NCBI RefSeq assembly: GCF_000468095.1
Contig: NZ_ASZC01000029.1
Location: forward strand, 1-40,378
Direction of reading: 5' to 3'
DNA length: 40,378 nucleotides
DNA from: Pantoea sp. AS-PWVM4
Lineage (GTDB): Bacteria; Pseudomonadota; Gammaproteobacteria; Enterobacterales; Enterobacteriaceae
Position numbers and translations under genes: made by a program. The notes under the pieces were generated by a model, which did no database searches, had not been told where the DNA came from, and saw only the letters and a list, made by a program, of their open reading frames with translations. Positions 1 through 8,036 of this stretch are shown here, one piece after another. The stretch's first letter is position 1, and each line of letters starts with the position of its first letter.

Positions 1-15
1 CGGATAAACAGAATT

Positions 16-135
16 TGCCTGGCGGCTGTAGCGCGGTGGTCCCACCTGACCCCATGCCGAACTCAGAAGTGAAACGCCGTAGCGCCGATGGTAGTGTGGG
101 GTCTCCCCATGCGAGAGTAGGGAACTGCCAGGCAT
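16..135 (+). rRNA. rrf: 5S ribosomal RNA
   Basis: This 120-nt segment is almost identical to E. coli 5S rRNA. It starts TGCCTGGCGGC and ends with the complementary CTGCCAGGCAT, which form the terminal helix, and the conserved loop CCATGCCGAACTCAGAAGTG lies in between. The 15 bases before it match the usual 23S-5S spacer, so the window opens at the 3' end of an rRNA operon. No distal tRNA follows; a terminator does. Confidence 0.97.
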
Positions 136-148
136 CAAATAAGTGAAG

Positions 149-179
149 AAGCCCTGAACGAAAGTTCAGGGCTTTTTTA
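149..179 (+). terminator. Rho-independent terminator of the rRNA operon
   Basis: The stem AAGCCCTGAAC pairs with GTTCAGGGCTT around a GAAA tetraloop and is followed by a run of T. It begins 13 bases after the end of 5S rRNA, so it should end the rrn transcript. Confidence 0.92.
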
Positions 180-204
180 CGTCTGCAAGCCAGTCAATAT
201 CCCC

Positions 205-226
205 GTAGCGGCGCGATTTATCGCGC
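205..226 (+). repeat. REP-type hairpin unit (GTAG family), plus orientation
   Basis: GTAG is followed by CG and then the palindrome GCGCGATTTATCGCGC. The same unit recurs in four other intergenic clusters of this window. It lies just beyond the rRNA terminator and reads GTAG-first in the direction of the upstream rrn transcript. Confidence 0.8.
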
Positions 227-266
227 AGGTTTTACGTGAAGCTGCGCAGAAAAGCGCGCCGCAACG

Positions 267-296
267 GGTAATGATGCGATAAATCGCACCATTACC
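267..296 (-). repeat. Diverged REP-type hairpin downstream of the porin gene
   Basis: This 30-nt imperfect palindrome has arms GGTAATG and CATTACC plus a core GCGATAAATCGC: 14 pairs with one A/C mismatch. On the minus strand it reads GTAAT, then a variant of the REP palindrome in which an outer pair has changed on both sides (TGCGAT with ATCGCA). It ends 9 bases from the porin stop codon and may protect or end the porin mRNA. There is no T tract. Confidence 0.65.
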
Positions 297-305
297 GCTT
301 AACTG

Positions 306-1628
306 TTAGAACGTTAAGCTCGCTGTAATTCCCCCAACAAATGCATCTTTTACGCTGCTGTCTGCGCCTGGCGCGACAACGTATTGCAGATTAGGACGCA
401 ATGTAAGCCATGAGCTGGCGTTCCAGGAATAGTAGAGTTCATAGTCGTATTCAGAGCCTCTGATCACTGGCAGATAAGTAGCATCATTCACGCTTTGCGC
501 ACCATTCTCTTCATTCTCCCGCTCAAGCATGCGGCTGTATGCCGAATTCACATGCAAACGCGCCATACCTAAACCAATTTCATCCTGGGGACGCGTAGCA
601 AAAAGCCCTTTCCAGCTCAGTGCCACCGTTTGGGTATAATCGAGTTTTGAGGTGCGCTTATCATGCATCACCTGGCTCAGCGTCAGAGACAAGCTGCGAT
701 GATTATCATGTTGCAGGGCAAATAATTGTTGCTGAACAATGGCATAAGCGCCGTAGCCATGCGCGGTATCGCCATATTGACCGTGTTGCCAGCTGTGATA
801 AACCCCACCCTGAGCCGAAGAGTAGTAAGCACCCAGGCGATAATTTCCCTGTAGTGCATCGGCACCAAGCTTTGGCTGCCAGCCAATTTCTACCGGAACC
901 AGATTGCCATCGGAGTGATTGACCGAGAAGTGAAAACCGCTGCCGCGATTATCGTTATCATCGTTCTGATTATAAAATCCCACCTTAACATAGACATCCG
1001 GCGTGATATTCAGCTGTAAACGCCCCATCCACTGAGATACCGGCCAGTTCATCCAGCGATCGCTACGAGATTTACCCGGAATACCCGGTCCGAGCGCCAG
1101 GTTCTGGAAATGTGACTCGATGGTGCCAAAATCCTCCCCTACCGTCGCACGACCCAGCTTAAGATTGACATGGTCGTTGAAAAAACCGCTACGCAACCAG
1201 AACTGTGTCAGTCGCCATGTCTGACCGCGGCCATAAACCTCCTGAACAGAAGAAAGCATCGGGGCTTTAGGGTTTGCCACCTGTTCCGACAGGTTCTGCC
1301 CATTACGATCCGTCACCGTGGCCTGGAAATCAGTGTCCTGCCACCCCAGCAATTTTTCCAGGTCGAGATGGGTACTGAACATCCATTGATCGGTATAACG
1401 TGCGGTAGTGGAGGATTGATAGCCACCTGCCAGATTTGCGGCACTCTCCATCACATAATTGACATTAAAATCAATGCCTTGTTGTTGCAGGGCGGTACGC
1501 TGACCATCCCAGTCACCTAACATCCACGGTGAATCACTGGAGAAGGGTGCGGCAGCCGCAAACCCGTAGGGTGACGCCATGACCAGCATGCCTGGTACGA
1601 TCAGGTGTGCAATTTTGAGTTTATGCAT
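306..1628 (-). CDS. OprB-family carbohydrate-selective outer-membrane porin
   Basis: The 440-residue product begins with a signal peptide: a basic start MHKLK, a hydrophobic stretch to about residue 20, and likely cleavage in the AAAA run near residues 24-27. The mature protein opens with the sequence typical of OprB porins, PWMLGDWDGQRTALQQQGID. The rest alternates in the manner of a 16-strand outer-membrane beta-barrel and ends in phenylalanine, as the BAM assembly signal requires. OprB porins let sugars diffuse across the outer membrane; the substrate cannot be told from sequence. The gene stands alone, between the rRNA operon and metA, with a weak AAGG ribosome site before ATG. No sugar operon adjoins it, so its regulation is unclear. 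The family call is firm. Confidence 0.88.
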   Translation of the reverse strand: MHKLKIAHLIVPGMLVMASPYGFAAAAPFSSDSPWMLGDWDGQRTALQQQGIDFNVNYVMESAANLAGGYQSSTTARYTDQWMFSTHLDLEKLLGWQDTDFQATVTDRNGQNLSEQVANPKAPMLSSVQEVYGRGQTWRLTQFWLRSGFFNDHVNLKLGRATVGEDFGTIESHFQNLALGPGIPGKSRSDRWMNWPVSQWMGRLQLNITPDVYVKVGFYNQNDDNDNRGSGFHFSVNHSDGNLVPVEIGWQPKLGADALQGNYRLGAYYSSAQGGVYHSWQHGQYGDTAHGYGAYAIVQQQLFALQHDNHRSLSLTLSQVMHDKRTSKLDYTQTVALSWKGLFATRPQDEIGLGMARLHVNSAYSRMLERENEENGAQSVNDATYLPVIRGSEYDYELYYSWNASSWLTLRPNLQYVVAPGADSSVKDAFVGGITASLTF

Positions 1629-2058
1629 AGTAAAAAACCTTACAGATATAATTTCCGAGCCAAAAAGTTAAATAAAGGGATGTTTCAAAATTGGAATTAA
1701 TAGTGTGGTCTGTTTTTATAACAGAAGTGACTTATACACCTGACGTGATTTAAATTTTATAAATATTTATCTGGAGGTTTTGATTGAGAACAATAAAATT
1801 CATAACATAATGAATTTCATGGTTTTTATATTTCAATTTCATGATGTTTTAATTATTTATCTCACTTTTGTTGATGGTATTTATACAACCTAAAAAGTCT
1901 GGATTATAAACCAAATAAATATAGATAGAATGTTTTCCATCCGCTTTGATTATTTAAATTGACCCGCAGTTATTTAATTTCAGGCTGTCAGAGATTCTTT
2001 CTTCGCCAGATCCTTAAGACACATTAAGCTGAAACATTTTCATAAATCGCATGAAGAC
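1629..2058. other. AT-rich intergenic region between the porin and metA
   Basis: About 430 bases, strongly AT-rich compared with the surrounding genes, and without any convincing open frame. It must hold the porin promoter (minus strand), but no single -10/-35 pair stands out. AATTTCATG occurs twice, at 1813-1821 and 1835-1843, with starts 22 bases apart. No RNA gene was recognised. Confidence 0.5.
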
Positions 2059-2087
2059 TCGACATTCACGATACTCCAGGCTAATGT
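2059..2087 (+). promoter_or_regulatory. Probable metA promoter
   Basis: A -35-like TCGACA (5 of 6 to consensus) is separated by 17 bases from a weak -10-like TAATGT. It lies directly upstream of the MetJ boxes, so bound repressor would cover the transcription start. The -10 match is poor, so the exact position is uncertain. Confidence 0.45.
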
Positions 2088-2088
2088 C

Positions 2089-2120
2089 AGGCATCTGGAT
2101 GTCTAAACGTTTATACGGTT
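2089..2120 (+). promoter_or_regulatory. MetJ operator: four tandem met boxes before metA
   Basis: Four contiguous 8-mers, AGGCATCT, GGATGTCT, AAACGTTT and ATACGGTT, match the met-box consensus AGACGTCT at 6, 6, 6 and 5 of 8 positions. MetJ with S-adenosylmethionine binds tandem met boxes cooperatively as dimers. The sequence resembles the E. coli metA operator and ends 18 bases before the start codon. Confidence 0.82.
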
Positions 2121-2138
2121 GTAAGAGGTAAGCAGGTT

Positions 2139-3068
2139 ATGCCAATCAGGATCCCCGACGAGTTACCGGCAGTGAATTTCTTGCGCAACGAGAATGTCTT
2201 TGTGATGACCTCGTCGCGCGCCAGTGTTCAGGAGATCCGTCCGTTGAAAGTGCTGGTCCTCAACCTGATGCCGAAAAAGATTGAGACCGAAAACCAGTTC
2301 CTGCGCCTGTTATCCAACTCGCCATTGCAGATTGATATTCAGCTACTGCGTATCGACAGCCGCGAGTCACGTAATACCCCCACCGAGCACCTGAATAATT
2401 TCTACTGCAATTTTGAGGATATTCAGGATGATAACTTCGATGGACTGATTGTTACCGGTGCGCCGCTGGGTCTGGTGGATTTCAATGATGTCGCCTACTG
2501 GCCGCAGATTCAGCGTGTGCTGCACTGGGCAAAGGAACACGTCACCTCGACGTTATTTGTCTGCTGGGCGGTGCAGGCCGCGTTGAATATTCTCTACGGC
2601 ATTCCTAAACAGACACGCCAGCACAAGCTGTCTGGCGTGTATGAGCATCAAATCCTGCATCCGCATGCGTTGCTGACGCGTGGTTTTGATGACAACTTCC
2701 TCGCCCCGCATTCGCGCTATGCCGACTTTCCCAGTCAGCTGATCCGTGATTACACCGATCTGGAGCTGTTTGCCGAATCGGAAACCACCGGGGCTTACCT
2801 GATGGCGAGCAAAGATAAACGCCTGGCGTTTGTTACCGGCCATCCGGAGTACGATGCGCTGACGCTATCCGGTGAATACCATCGTGATTACGATGCCGGG
2901 CTGCATCCCGAGGTGCCATTTAACTATTTCCCTCACGACAACCCGGAGTTGCCGCCACGCGCTACCTGGCGCAGTCATGGCAACCTGTTGTTCTCGAACT
3001 GGCTGAACTATTACGTTTACCAGATCACGCCGTTTGATCTACGACATATGAATCCGACACTCGAGTAA
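2139..3068 (+). CDS. metA: Homoserine O-succinyltransferase
   Basis: MetA transfers succinyl from succinyl-CoA to homoserine, the first committed step of methionine synthesis in the cytoplasm. The product is 309 residues, the same as E. coli MetA, and matches it from end to end. The catalytic cysteine is Cys142 in FVCWAVQAALN; His235 and Glu237 lie in GHPEYD. The start ATG follows AGAGGTAAGCAGG. The gene is monocistronic: four met boxes lie upstream and a strong terminator follows. E. coli MetA is also controlled by feedback inhibition and by heat-induced aggregation; nothing in this sequence argues against the same here. The neighbouring aceBAK operon is in the E. coli order. Confidence 0.98.
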   Translation: MPIRIPDELPAVNFLRNENVFVMTSSRASVQEIRPLKVLVLNLMPKKIETENQFLRLLSNSPLQIDIQLLRIDSRESRNTPTEHLNNFYCNFEDIQDDNFDGLIVTGAPLGLVDFNDVAYWPQIQRVLHWAKEHVTSTLFVCWAVQAALNILYGIPKQTRQHKLSGVYEHQILHPHALLTRGFDDNFLAPHSRYADFPSQLIRDYTDLELFAESETTGAYLMASKDKRLAFVTGHPEYDALTLSGEYHRDYDAGLHPEVPFNYFPHDNPELPPRATWRSHGNLLFSNWLNYYVYQITPFDLRHMNPTLE

Positions 3069-3089
3069 CCGTTCCAACTCGTTTGACCT

Positions 3090-3126
3090 TGCCGTGGTTG
3101 CCTCGTGTAACCACGGCATTTTTTTT
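3090..3126 (+). terminator. Rho-independent terminator of metA
   Basis: TGCCGTGGTT pairs with AACCACGGCA across a short loop and is followed by eight T. It begins 21 bases after the metA stop codon. Confidence 0.93.
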
Positions 3127-3201
3127 GCCTGCGAGATAGCGTGGAAGTTATTGCCTTTAATTCGCGTCTTTAAATTACATTTAAATCATGTTGTTAAGTT
3201 G

Positions 3202-3256
3202 TATTTCCATTAAAAATGGAAATAGCTTTTGAAAATAAAATAAAAATCATTATGCT
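3202..3256 (+). promoter_or_regulatory. aceBAK promoter with IclR operator palindrome
   Basis: TATTTCCATT and AATGGAAATA form a perfect 10-bp inverted repeat around AAA (3202-3224). It fits the IclR consensus, and the AAAATGGAAAT core matches my memory of the E. coli aceB operator. It is followed by -35 TTGAAA (3229-3234), a 16-base spacer and -10 TATGCT (3251-3256). IclR bound here would occlude RNA polymerase until glyoxylate or a related ligand changes its binding. Confidence 0.75.
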
Positions 3257-3333
3257 CTGGTCTTGCAGGTCAAAAAATACCCTACAGCCGGATCCCGCAA
3301 CGCAATCAGGGATCAACACAGGAGGCAGCCCGC

Positions 3334-4932
3334 ATGACAGACTCGGTTATCAGCAGTACGCTAACCTTCAGCCAGCCCTTTACCCACGCGGAAAAGCAGC
3401 TGCTCACCCCGGAAGCGATCGACTTCCTGCACTCCCTGGTGGCACGTTTCGCCCCGGAACGCGATCGCCTGTTGAAAGCTCGCGAGCAACGGCAACAGCG
3501 TTATGATCAAGGCGCATTGCCAGGCTTTGATTCGGAAACGGCTTCCATTCGTGAAAATGCGTGGCAGGTGCGCCCCATTCCGGAGTTACTGCGCGATCGC
3601 CGCGTTGAGATCACCGGACCACCGGATCGCAAAATGGTGATCAACGCATTGAATGCAAACGTAAAAGTGTTTATGGCGGATTTTGAGGATTCGCTGGCAC
3701 CCACCTGGCAAAAATTGGTTGATGGTCAGCTGGCGCTGCGTGATGCGGTAAAAGGTACGCTGAGCTTCACCAGTGAAGCAGGCAAGATCTACCAGTTACG
3801 ATCCGATCCGGCATTGCTGATGTGCCGTGTACGCGGTCTGCATCTGGACGAGAAGCATGTGGAATGGCGTGATCGTGCCATCCCCGGTGGGTTGTTCGAT
3901 TTTGCGTTGTATCTGTTTCACAACGTCGATGCGCTGCTGGAGAAAGGTCATGGGCCGTGGTTCTATCTGCCGAAAACCGAACATGCCTCGGAAGTGGCGT
4001 GGTGGCGTGAAATCTTCCGTTTCAGCGAAGATCGGCTTGATCTGCCACGCGGCACCATTAAAGCCACGGTGTTGATCGAGACGTTACCGGCGGTATTCCA
4101 GATGGATGAGATCCTGTGGGAGCTGCGCGATCATGTGGTCGGTCTGAACTGTGGTCGCTGGGATTATATCTTCAGCTACATCAAAACGCTGGGGCAGCAT
4201 GGTGAACGCATCCTGCCAGATCGTCAGCAAATCAGCATGGATCAACCTTTCCTTGATGCCTACTCGCGTCTGCTGATCAAAACCTGCCATCGGCGCGGCG
4301 CGCTGGCAATGGGTGGCATGTCGGCGCTGATCCCAAGCAAGGATGAAGAGCGTAATGCCTGGGTGATGCAGAAGGTACGGGAGGACAAGGCTCGTGAAGC
4401 GGCAAACGGCCACGACGGCACCTGGGTGGCACATCCCGGTCTGGCGGATATTGCGATGGCCGAATTTAATCGCCAACTGGGCGATCGACCTAACCAGTTG
4501 CATGTCAGCCGCGAGCAAGACAATCCGATCACCGCCGAGCGCTTATTACTTCCCTGTCGCGGCAAACGTACCGAAGCCGGGATGCGCGCCAACATCCGGG
4601 TGGCGCTGCAATATCTGGAGTCGTGGATCAGTGGCAACGGCTGTGTCCCCATTGATGGTCTGATGGAAGACGCCGCGACTGCCGAAATTGCCCGTACCTC
4701 GATCTGGCAATGGATTCACCACAAGCAAATCCTCAGCGATGGTCAGCTGGTGACGGCTGCATTGTTTGAACAACTGCTGGATGAAGAGTTGCATGCGTTA
4801 CAGCACAGCCTCGGCGAAGAGCGCTTCCGTCATGGACGTTTTGCTGATGCCGCTGCGCTGATGGCGCAAATCACCACCGATGATGAACTGGTTCCTTTCC
4901 TCACCCTGCCAGGTTACCGCCTGCTGCCATGA
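3334..4932 (+). CDS. aceB: Malate synthase A
   Basis: AceB condenses glyoxylate with acetyl-CoA to give malate, the second step of the glyoxylate bypass used on acetate and fatty acids. The product has 532 residues against 533 in E. coli. It carries the family blocks RRVEITGPPDRKMVINALN, MADFEDSLAPTW, TIKATVLIETLPAVFQMDEI, GLNCGRWDYIFSYIK and NGHDGTWVAHPGL. An ideal AGGAGG lies 8 bases before the ATG, giving it the strongest ribosome site in the operon. It is the first gene of aceBAK; aceA follows after 16 bases. Transcription should start about 70 bases upstream, from the IclR-controlled promoter. Confidence 0.98.
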   Translation: MTDSVISSTLTFSQPFTHAEKQLLTPEAIDFLHSLVARFAPERDRLLKAREQRQQRYDQGALPGFDSETASIRENAWQVRPIPELLRDRRVEITGPPDRKMVINALNANVKVFMADFEDSLAPTWQKLVDGQLALRDAVKGTLSFTSEAGKIYQLRSDPALLMCRVRGLHLDEKHVEWRDRAIPGGLFDFALYLFHNVDALLEKGHGPWFYLPKTEHASEVAWWREIFRFSEDRLDLPRGTIKATVLIETLPAVFQMDEILWELRDHVVGLNCGRWDYIFSYIKTLGQHGERILPDRQQISMDQPFLDAYSRLLIKTCHRRGALAMGGMSALIPSKDEERNAWVMQKVREDKAREAANGHDGTWVAHPGLADIAMAEFNRQLGDRPNQLHVSREQDNPITAERLLLPCRGKRTEAGMRANIRVALQYLESWISGNGCVPIDGLMEDAATAEIARTSIWQWIHHKQILSDGQLVTAALFEQLLDEELHALQHSLGEERFRHGRFADAAALMAQITTDDELVPFLTLPGYRLLP

Positions 4933-4948
4933 CCCAGGAGACATTGCC

Positions 4949-6253
4949 ATGACGACTCGTGCACAACAAATCAAACAACTGGAAACCACCTGGCGCGACG
5001 CGCGCTGGCAGGGCATTACCCGTCCTTACAGCGCGCAGGATGTGGTGAATTTACGCGGTTCGGTGAATCCGGCTTGCACCCTCGCCGAACGCGGCGCGCA
5101 AAAGCTGTGGTCGCTGCTGAATGGCGAATCGCAAAAGGGTTACATCAATAGCCTGGGGGCACTGACCGGTGGTCAGGCGGTACAACAGGCGAAAGCGGGT
5201 ATTGAGGCGATTTATCTCTCCGGCTGGCAGGTGGCGGCGGATGCCAACCTTGCCGGGCAAATGTACCCGGATCAGTCGCTGTATCCGGTGAACTCGGTAC
5301 CGGCAGTAGTGGAACGTATCAATCAAAGCTTCCAGCGTGCCGATCAGATTCAGTGGGCCAGCGGAATGTCGCCGGACGTTGAAGGGTTTATTGATTACTA
5401 CCTGCCGATCGTGGCGGATGCTGAAGCGGGCTTTGGCGGGGTGCTCAACGCGTTTGAGTTGATGAAGTCGATGATCCAGGCAGGTGCGGCGGCGGTGCAT
5501 TTTGAAGATCAACTGGCGGCGGTAAAGAAATGCGGCCATATGGGCGGCAAAGTGCTGGTACCAACGCAGGAGGCGATCCAAAAACTGGTGGCGGCACGAC
5601 TGGCGGCCGATGTGATGGATGTCCCGACGGTGCTGATCGCCCGCACCGACGCGGATGCTGCTGACCTGATCACCTCGGACTGCGATGAATATGATCGCGC
5701 CTTTATTACTGGCGAACGCACCTCGGAAGGGTTCTTCCGCACTCGCGCCGGGATTGAGCAGGCGATCAGTCGCGGTCTGGCCTACGCCCCTTATGCGGAT
5801 GTGTTGTGGTGCGAAACCTCGACGCCGGATCTGGCGCTGGCGCAGCGTTTTGCCGACGCGATCCATGCGCAATACCCCGGCAAGCTGCTGGCCTACAACT
5901 GCTCGCCGTCGTTTAACTGGAAGAAAAACCTCGATGATCGCACCATCGCCCGGTTCCAGCAGGCGTTGAGCGAGATGGGTTACCGCTTCCAGTTCATCAC
6001 CCTGGCAGGTATTCACAGCATGTGGTTCAACATGTTCGACCTGGCGCACGCCTATGCGCAGGGCGAGGGGATGCGTCACTACGTGGAGAAAGTACAGCAG
6101 CCAGAATTCGCGGCGCGTGAGAAGGGCTACACCTTCTCGTCCCATCAGCAGGAAGTGGGTACCGGCTATTTCGACCGTATCACCACGGTGATTCAGGGTG
6201 GCCAGTCGTCGGTGACGGCGCTGACCGGTTCCACGGAAGCTGCGCAGTTCTGA
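4949..6253 (+). CDS. aceA: Isocitrate lyase
   Basis: AceA cleaves isocitrate to glyoxylate and succinate, which spares carbon from the decarboxylating steps of the TCA cycle. The start at 4949 is chosen because CAGGAG lies 8 bases before it and the resulting 434 residues equal the E. coli length; an open frame reaching further upstream overlaps aceB. The catalytic loop KKCGHMGGK places the active-site cysteine at residue 195. Magnesium- and substrate-binding segments such as PIVADAEAGFGG and LLAYNCSPSFNWKKN are intact. It is the middle gene of aceBAK, 16 bases after aceB, with a small hairpin before aceK. Confidence 0.98.
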   Translation: MTTRAQQIKQLETTWRDARWQGITRPYSAQDVVNLRGSVNPACTLAERGAQKLWSLLNGESQKGYINSLGALTGGQAVQQAKAGIEAIYLSGWQVAADANLAGQMYPDQSLYPVNSVPAVVERINQSFQRADQIQWASGMSPDVEGFIDYYLPIVADAEAGFGGVLNAFELMKSMIQAGAAAVHFEDQLAAVKKCGHMGGKVLVPTQEAIQKLVAARLAADVMDVPTVLIARTDADAADLITSDCDEYDRAFITGERTSEGFFRTRAGIEQAISRGLAYAPYADVLWCETSTPDLALAQRFADAIHAQYPGKLLAYNCSPSFNWKKNLDDRTIARFQQALSEMGYRFQFITLAGIHSMWFNMFDLAHAYAQGEGMRHYVEKVQQPEFAAREKGYTFSSHQQEVGTGYFDRITTVIQGGQSSVTALTGSTEAAQF

Positions 6254-6264
6254 GTTGTGATCCC

Positions 6265-6282
6265 TGGCCCACGGAGGGGCCA
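6265..6282 (+). other. aceA-aceK intergenic hairpin
   Basis: TGGCCC pairs perfectly with GGGCCA around the loop ACGGAG, 11 bases after aceA stops and 20 bases before the chosen aceK start. There is no T tract, so it is not a classic terminator. In E. coli this gap holds REP-like hairpins, and aceK is expressed far below aceA; this short stem may play the same damping role. Confidence 0.5.
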
Positions 6283-6302
6283 TATTGCCGGGAGATGTGC
6301 CG

Positions 6303-8036
6303 ATGCCGCCGAGAGAATCCCTGATCGCCCATACCATCCTGCAAGGTTTTGACGCGCAGTATGGCCGCTTTCTCGATATTACCGCCGGTGCTCAACAGCG
6401 CTTTGAACAGGCCGACTGGCATGCGGTACAGCAGGCGATGAAGGCGCGAATTCACCTTTACGATCACCATGTCGGTCTGGTGGCAAACCAGCTACGGATC
6501 ATCAACGGTGCGGCAGACTGGGATGAGGCCTTCTGGCTGCGGGTGAAAAGCCACTACGAAACGCTGTTGCCGGGTTATCCGCGCCATGAGATTGCCGAAA
6601 GCTTCTTTAACTCGGTGTATTGCCGCTTACAGGGCCATAGCCATCTGTCGCCTGAGCGGCTGTTTATCTTTCCGTCGCAGCCGTATGCCTCCGCCCCGGA
6701 ATCACCGCGCCCGCTGTCGCGTCTGTACCGGCCCCAGCAGGGGTGGCAGGAGACATTACGGCAGATCCTCAACGATATCCCGCTGCGTCTGCCGTGGCAG
6801 GATCAGGCGCGTGATATCAGTTGGGTGGTGCGCCATCTGCACGAACAATTCAGCGCAACGCAGTTAGCGACGGCGACGTTGGATGTGGCCTGCGAGCTGT
6901 TTTACCGCAATAAAACCGCATGGATAGTGGCGCGCCTGCGACTGGCCGATGCCACTTTCCCGTGCCTGTTACCGATCCAGCGTGATGAAGACGGGCGGTT
7001 GTGGATTGATACCTGTCTGACTGACAGCAACGACGCCAGCATCGTGTTCGGCTTCGCCCGCGCCTACTTTATGGTTTATGCCCCGGTGCCTGCTGCGCTG
7101 GTGGCCTGGCTGGCACCCATTCTGCCCGGCAAAACCACCGCCGAACGTTATATGGCGATTGGCTGCCAGAAGCATGGCAAAACCGAATGCTATCGCGAAT
7201 ATCTGCACTACCTGGCGCACAGCGAGGAAGAGTTCACCATTGCCCCTGGCGTTCGTGGCATGGTGATGTTGGTGTTCACGCTGCCAGGATTTGATCGGGT
7301 TTTTAAGGTGATCAAAGACCGTTTTGCCCCGCAGAAGGAGGTGACAGAAGCGCAGGTGCGCGACTGCTACCAACGGGTGAAAGAGCATGATCGTGTCGGT
7401 CGCATGGCGGATACCCAGGAGTTTGAACACTTCGCGCTGCCGCGTGCACGTATCCCGGCGGCGCTGATGGCCGAGTTTGAACGTGAAATCCCGGAAAAAA
7501 TCTGCATTGAAGATGACGTGGTGATTATTCGCCATCTGTGGCTGGAGCGCCGTATGCAGCCGCTCAACTTGTGGCTGGCACAGGCCGATGCTGCGCAGCG
7601 CCGCCATGCCATTGAAGAGTATGGCGATGCCATACGCCAGTTGGCGGCAGCGAACATTTTTCCGGGGGACATGTTATTTAAAAACTTCGGCATGACGCGC
7701 CACGGTCGGGTGGTGTTTTACGATTACGACGAAATCCGCCCGATGACCGAGCTACAGTTCCGTGACGTACCGCCCGCGCGTTACGAAGAGGATGAACTCC
7801 AGGCCGAGCCGTGGTACAGCGTCGGGCCAGATGATGTGTTCCCGGAAACGTTCCGCTATGCGTTGTGTAGCGAACCGGCCACCGGGAAGTTGCTGCTGGC
7901 GCTGCATCCTGAGTTATTCGATGCGGGCTGGTGGCGCGCCCAACAGGCGCGTATTCGTCAGGGGCATATTGAGGAAGTGATCGCGTGGCGGGCGGCACAG
8001 CGCTTTAGCGTGCGCTATGCTCTGCTCCCTGCTTAA
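6303..8036 (+). CDS. aceK: Isocitrate dehydrogenase kinase/phosphatase
   Basis: AceK phosphorylates and dephosphorylates isocitrate dehydrogenase, switching the branch point between the TCA cycle and the glyoxylate bypass. The ATG at 6303 is preferred: GGAG lies 8 bases upstream, and the resulting 577 residues are one short of E. coli AceK. An in-frame TTG at 6285 lacks this support. The N-terminal regulatory half is followed by a kinase-like half with AIGCQKHGKTECYREY, GMVMLVFTLPGFDRVFKVIKDRFAPQK and the metal-binding segment FYDYDEI. The stop codon overlaps that of convergent iclR by four bases (TTAA). It is the last gene of aceBAK. Confidence 0.97.
   Translation: MPPRESLIAHTILQGFDAQYGRFLDITAGAQQRFEQADWHAVQQAMKARIHLYDHHVGLVANQLRIINGAADWDEAFWLRVKSHYETLLPGYPRHEIAESFFNSVYCRLQGHSHLSPERLFIFPSQPYASAPESPRPLSRLYRPQQGWQETLRQILNDIPLRLPWQDQARDISWVVRHLHEQFSATQLATATLDVACELFYRNKTAWIVARLRLADATFPCLLPIQRDEDGRLWIDTCLTDSNDASIVFGFARAYFMVYAPVPAALVAWLAPILPGKTTAERYMAIGCQKHGKTECYREYLHYLAHSEEEFTIAPGVRGMVMLVFTLPGFDRVFKVIKDRFAPQKEVTEAQVRDCYQRVKEHDRVGRMADTQEFEHFALPRARIPAALMAEFEREIPEKICIEDDVVIIRHLWLERRMQPLNLWLAQADAAQRRHAIEEYGDAIRQLAAANIFPGDMLFKNFGMTRHGRVVFYDYDEIRPMTELQFRDVPPARYEEDELQAEPWYSVGPDDVFPETFRYALCSEPATGKLLLALHPELFDAGWWRAQQARIRQGHIEEVIAWRAAQRFSVRYALLPA

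Noticed and set aside
5051..6337. A long open frame (428 codons) on the minus strand opposite aceA
   Set aside because: It is antisense to a complete, strongly conserved aceA. Its arginine-, histidine- and glycine-rich composition is typical of a shadow frame in GC-rich DNA.
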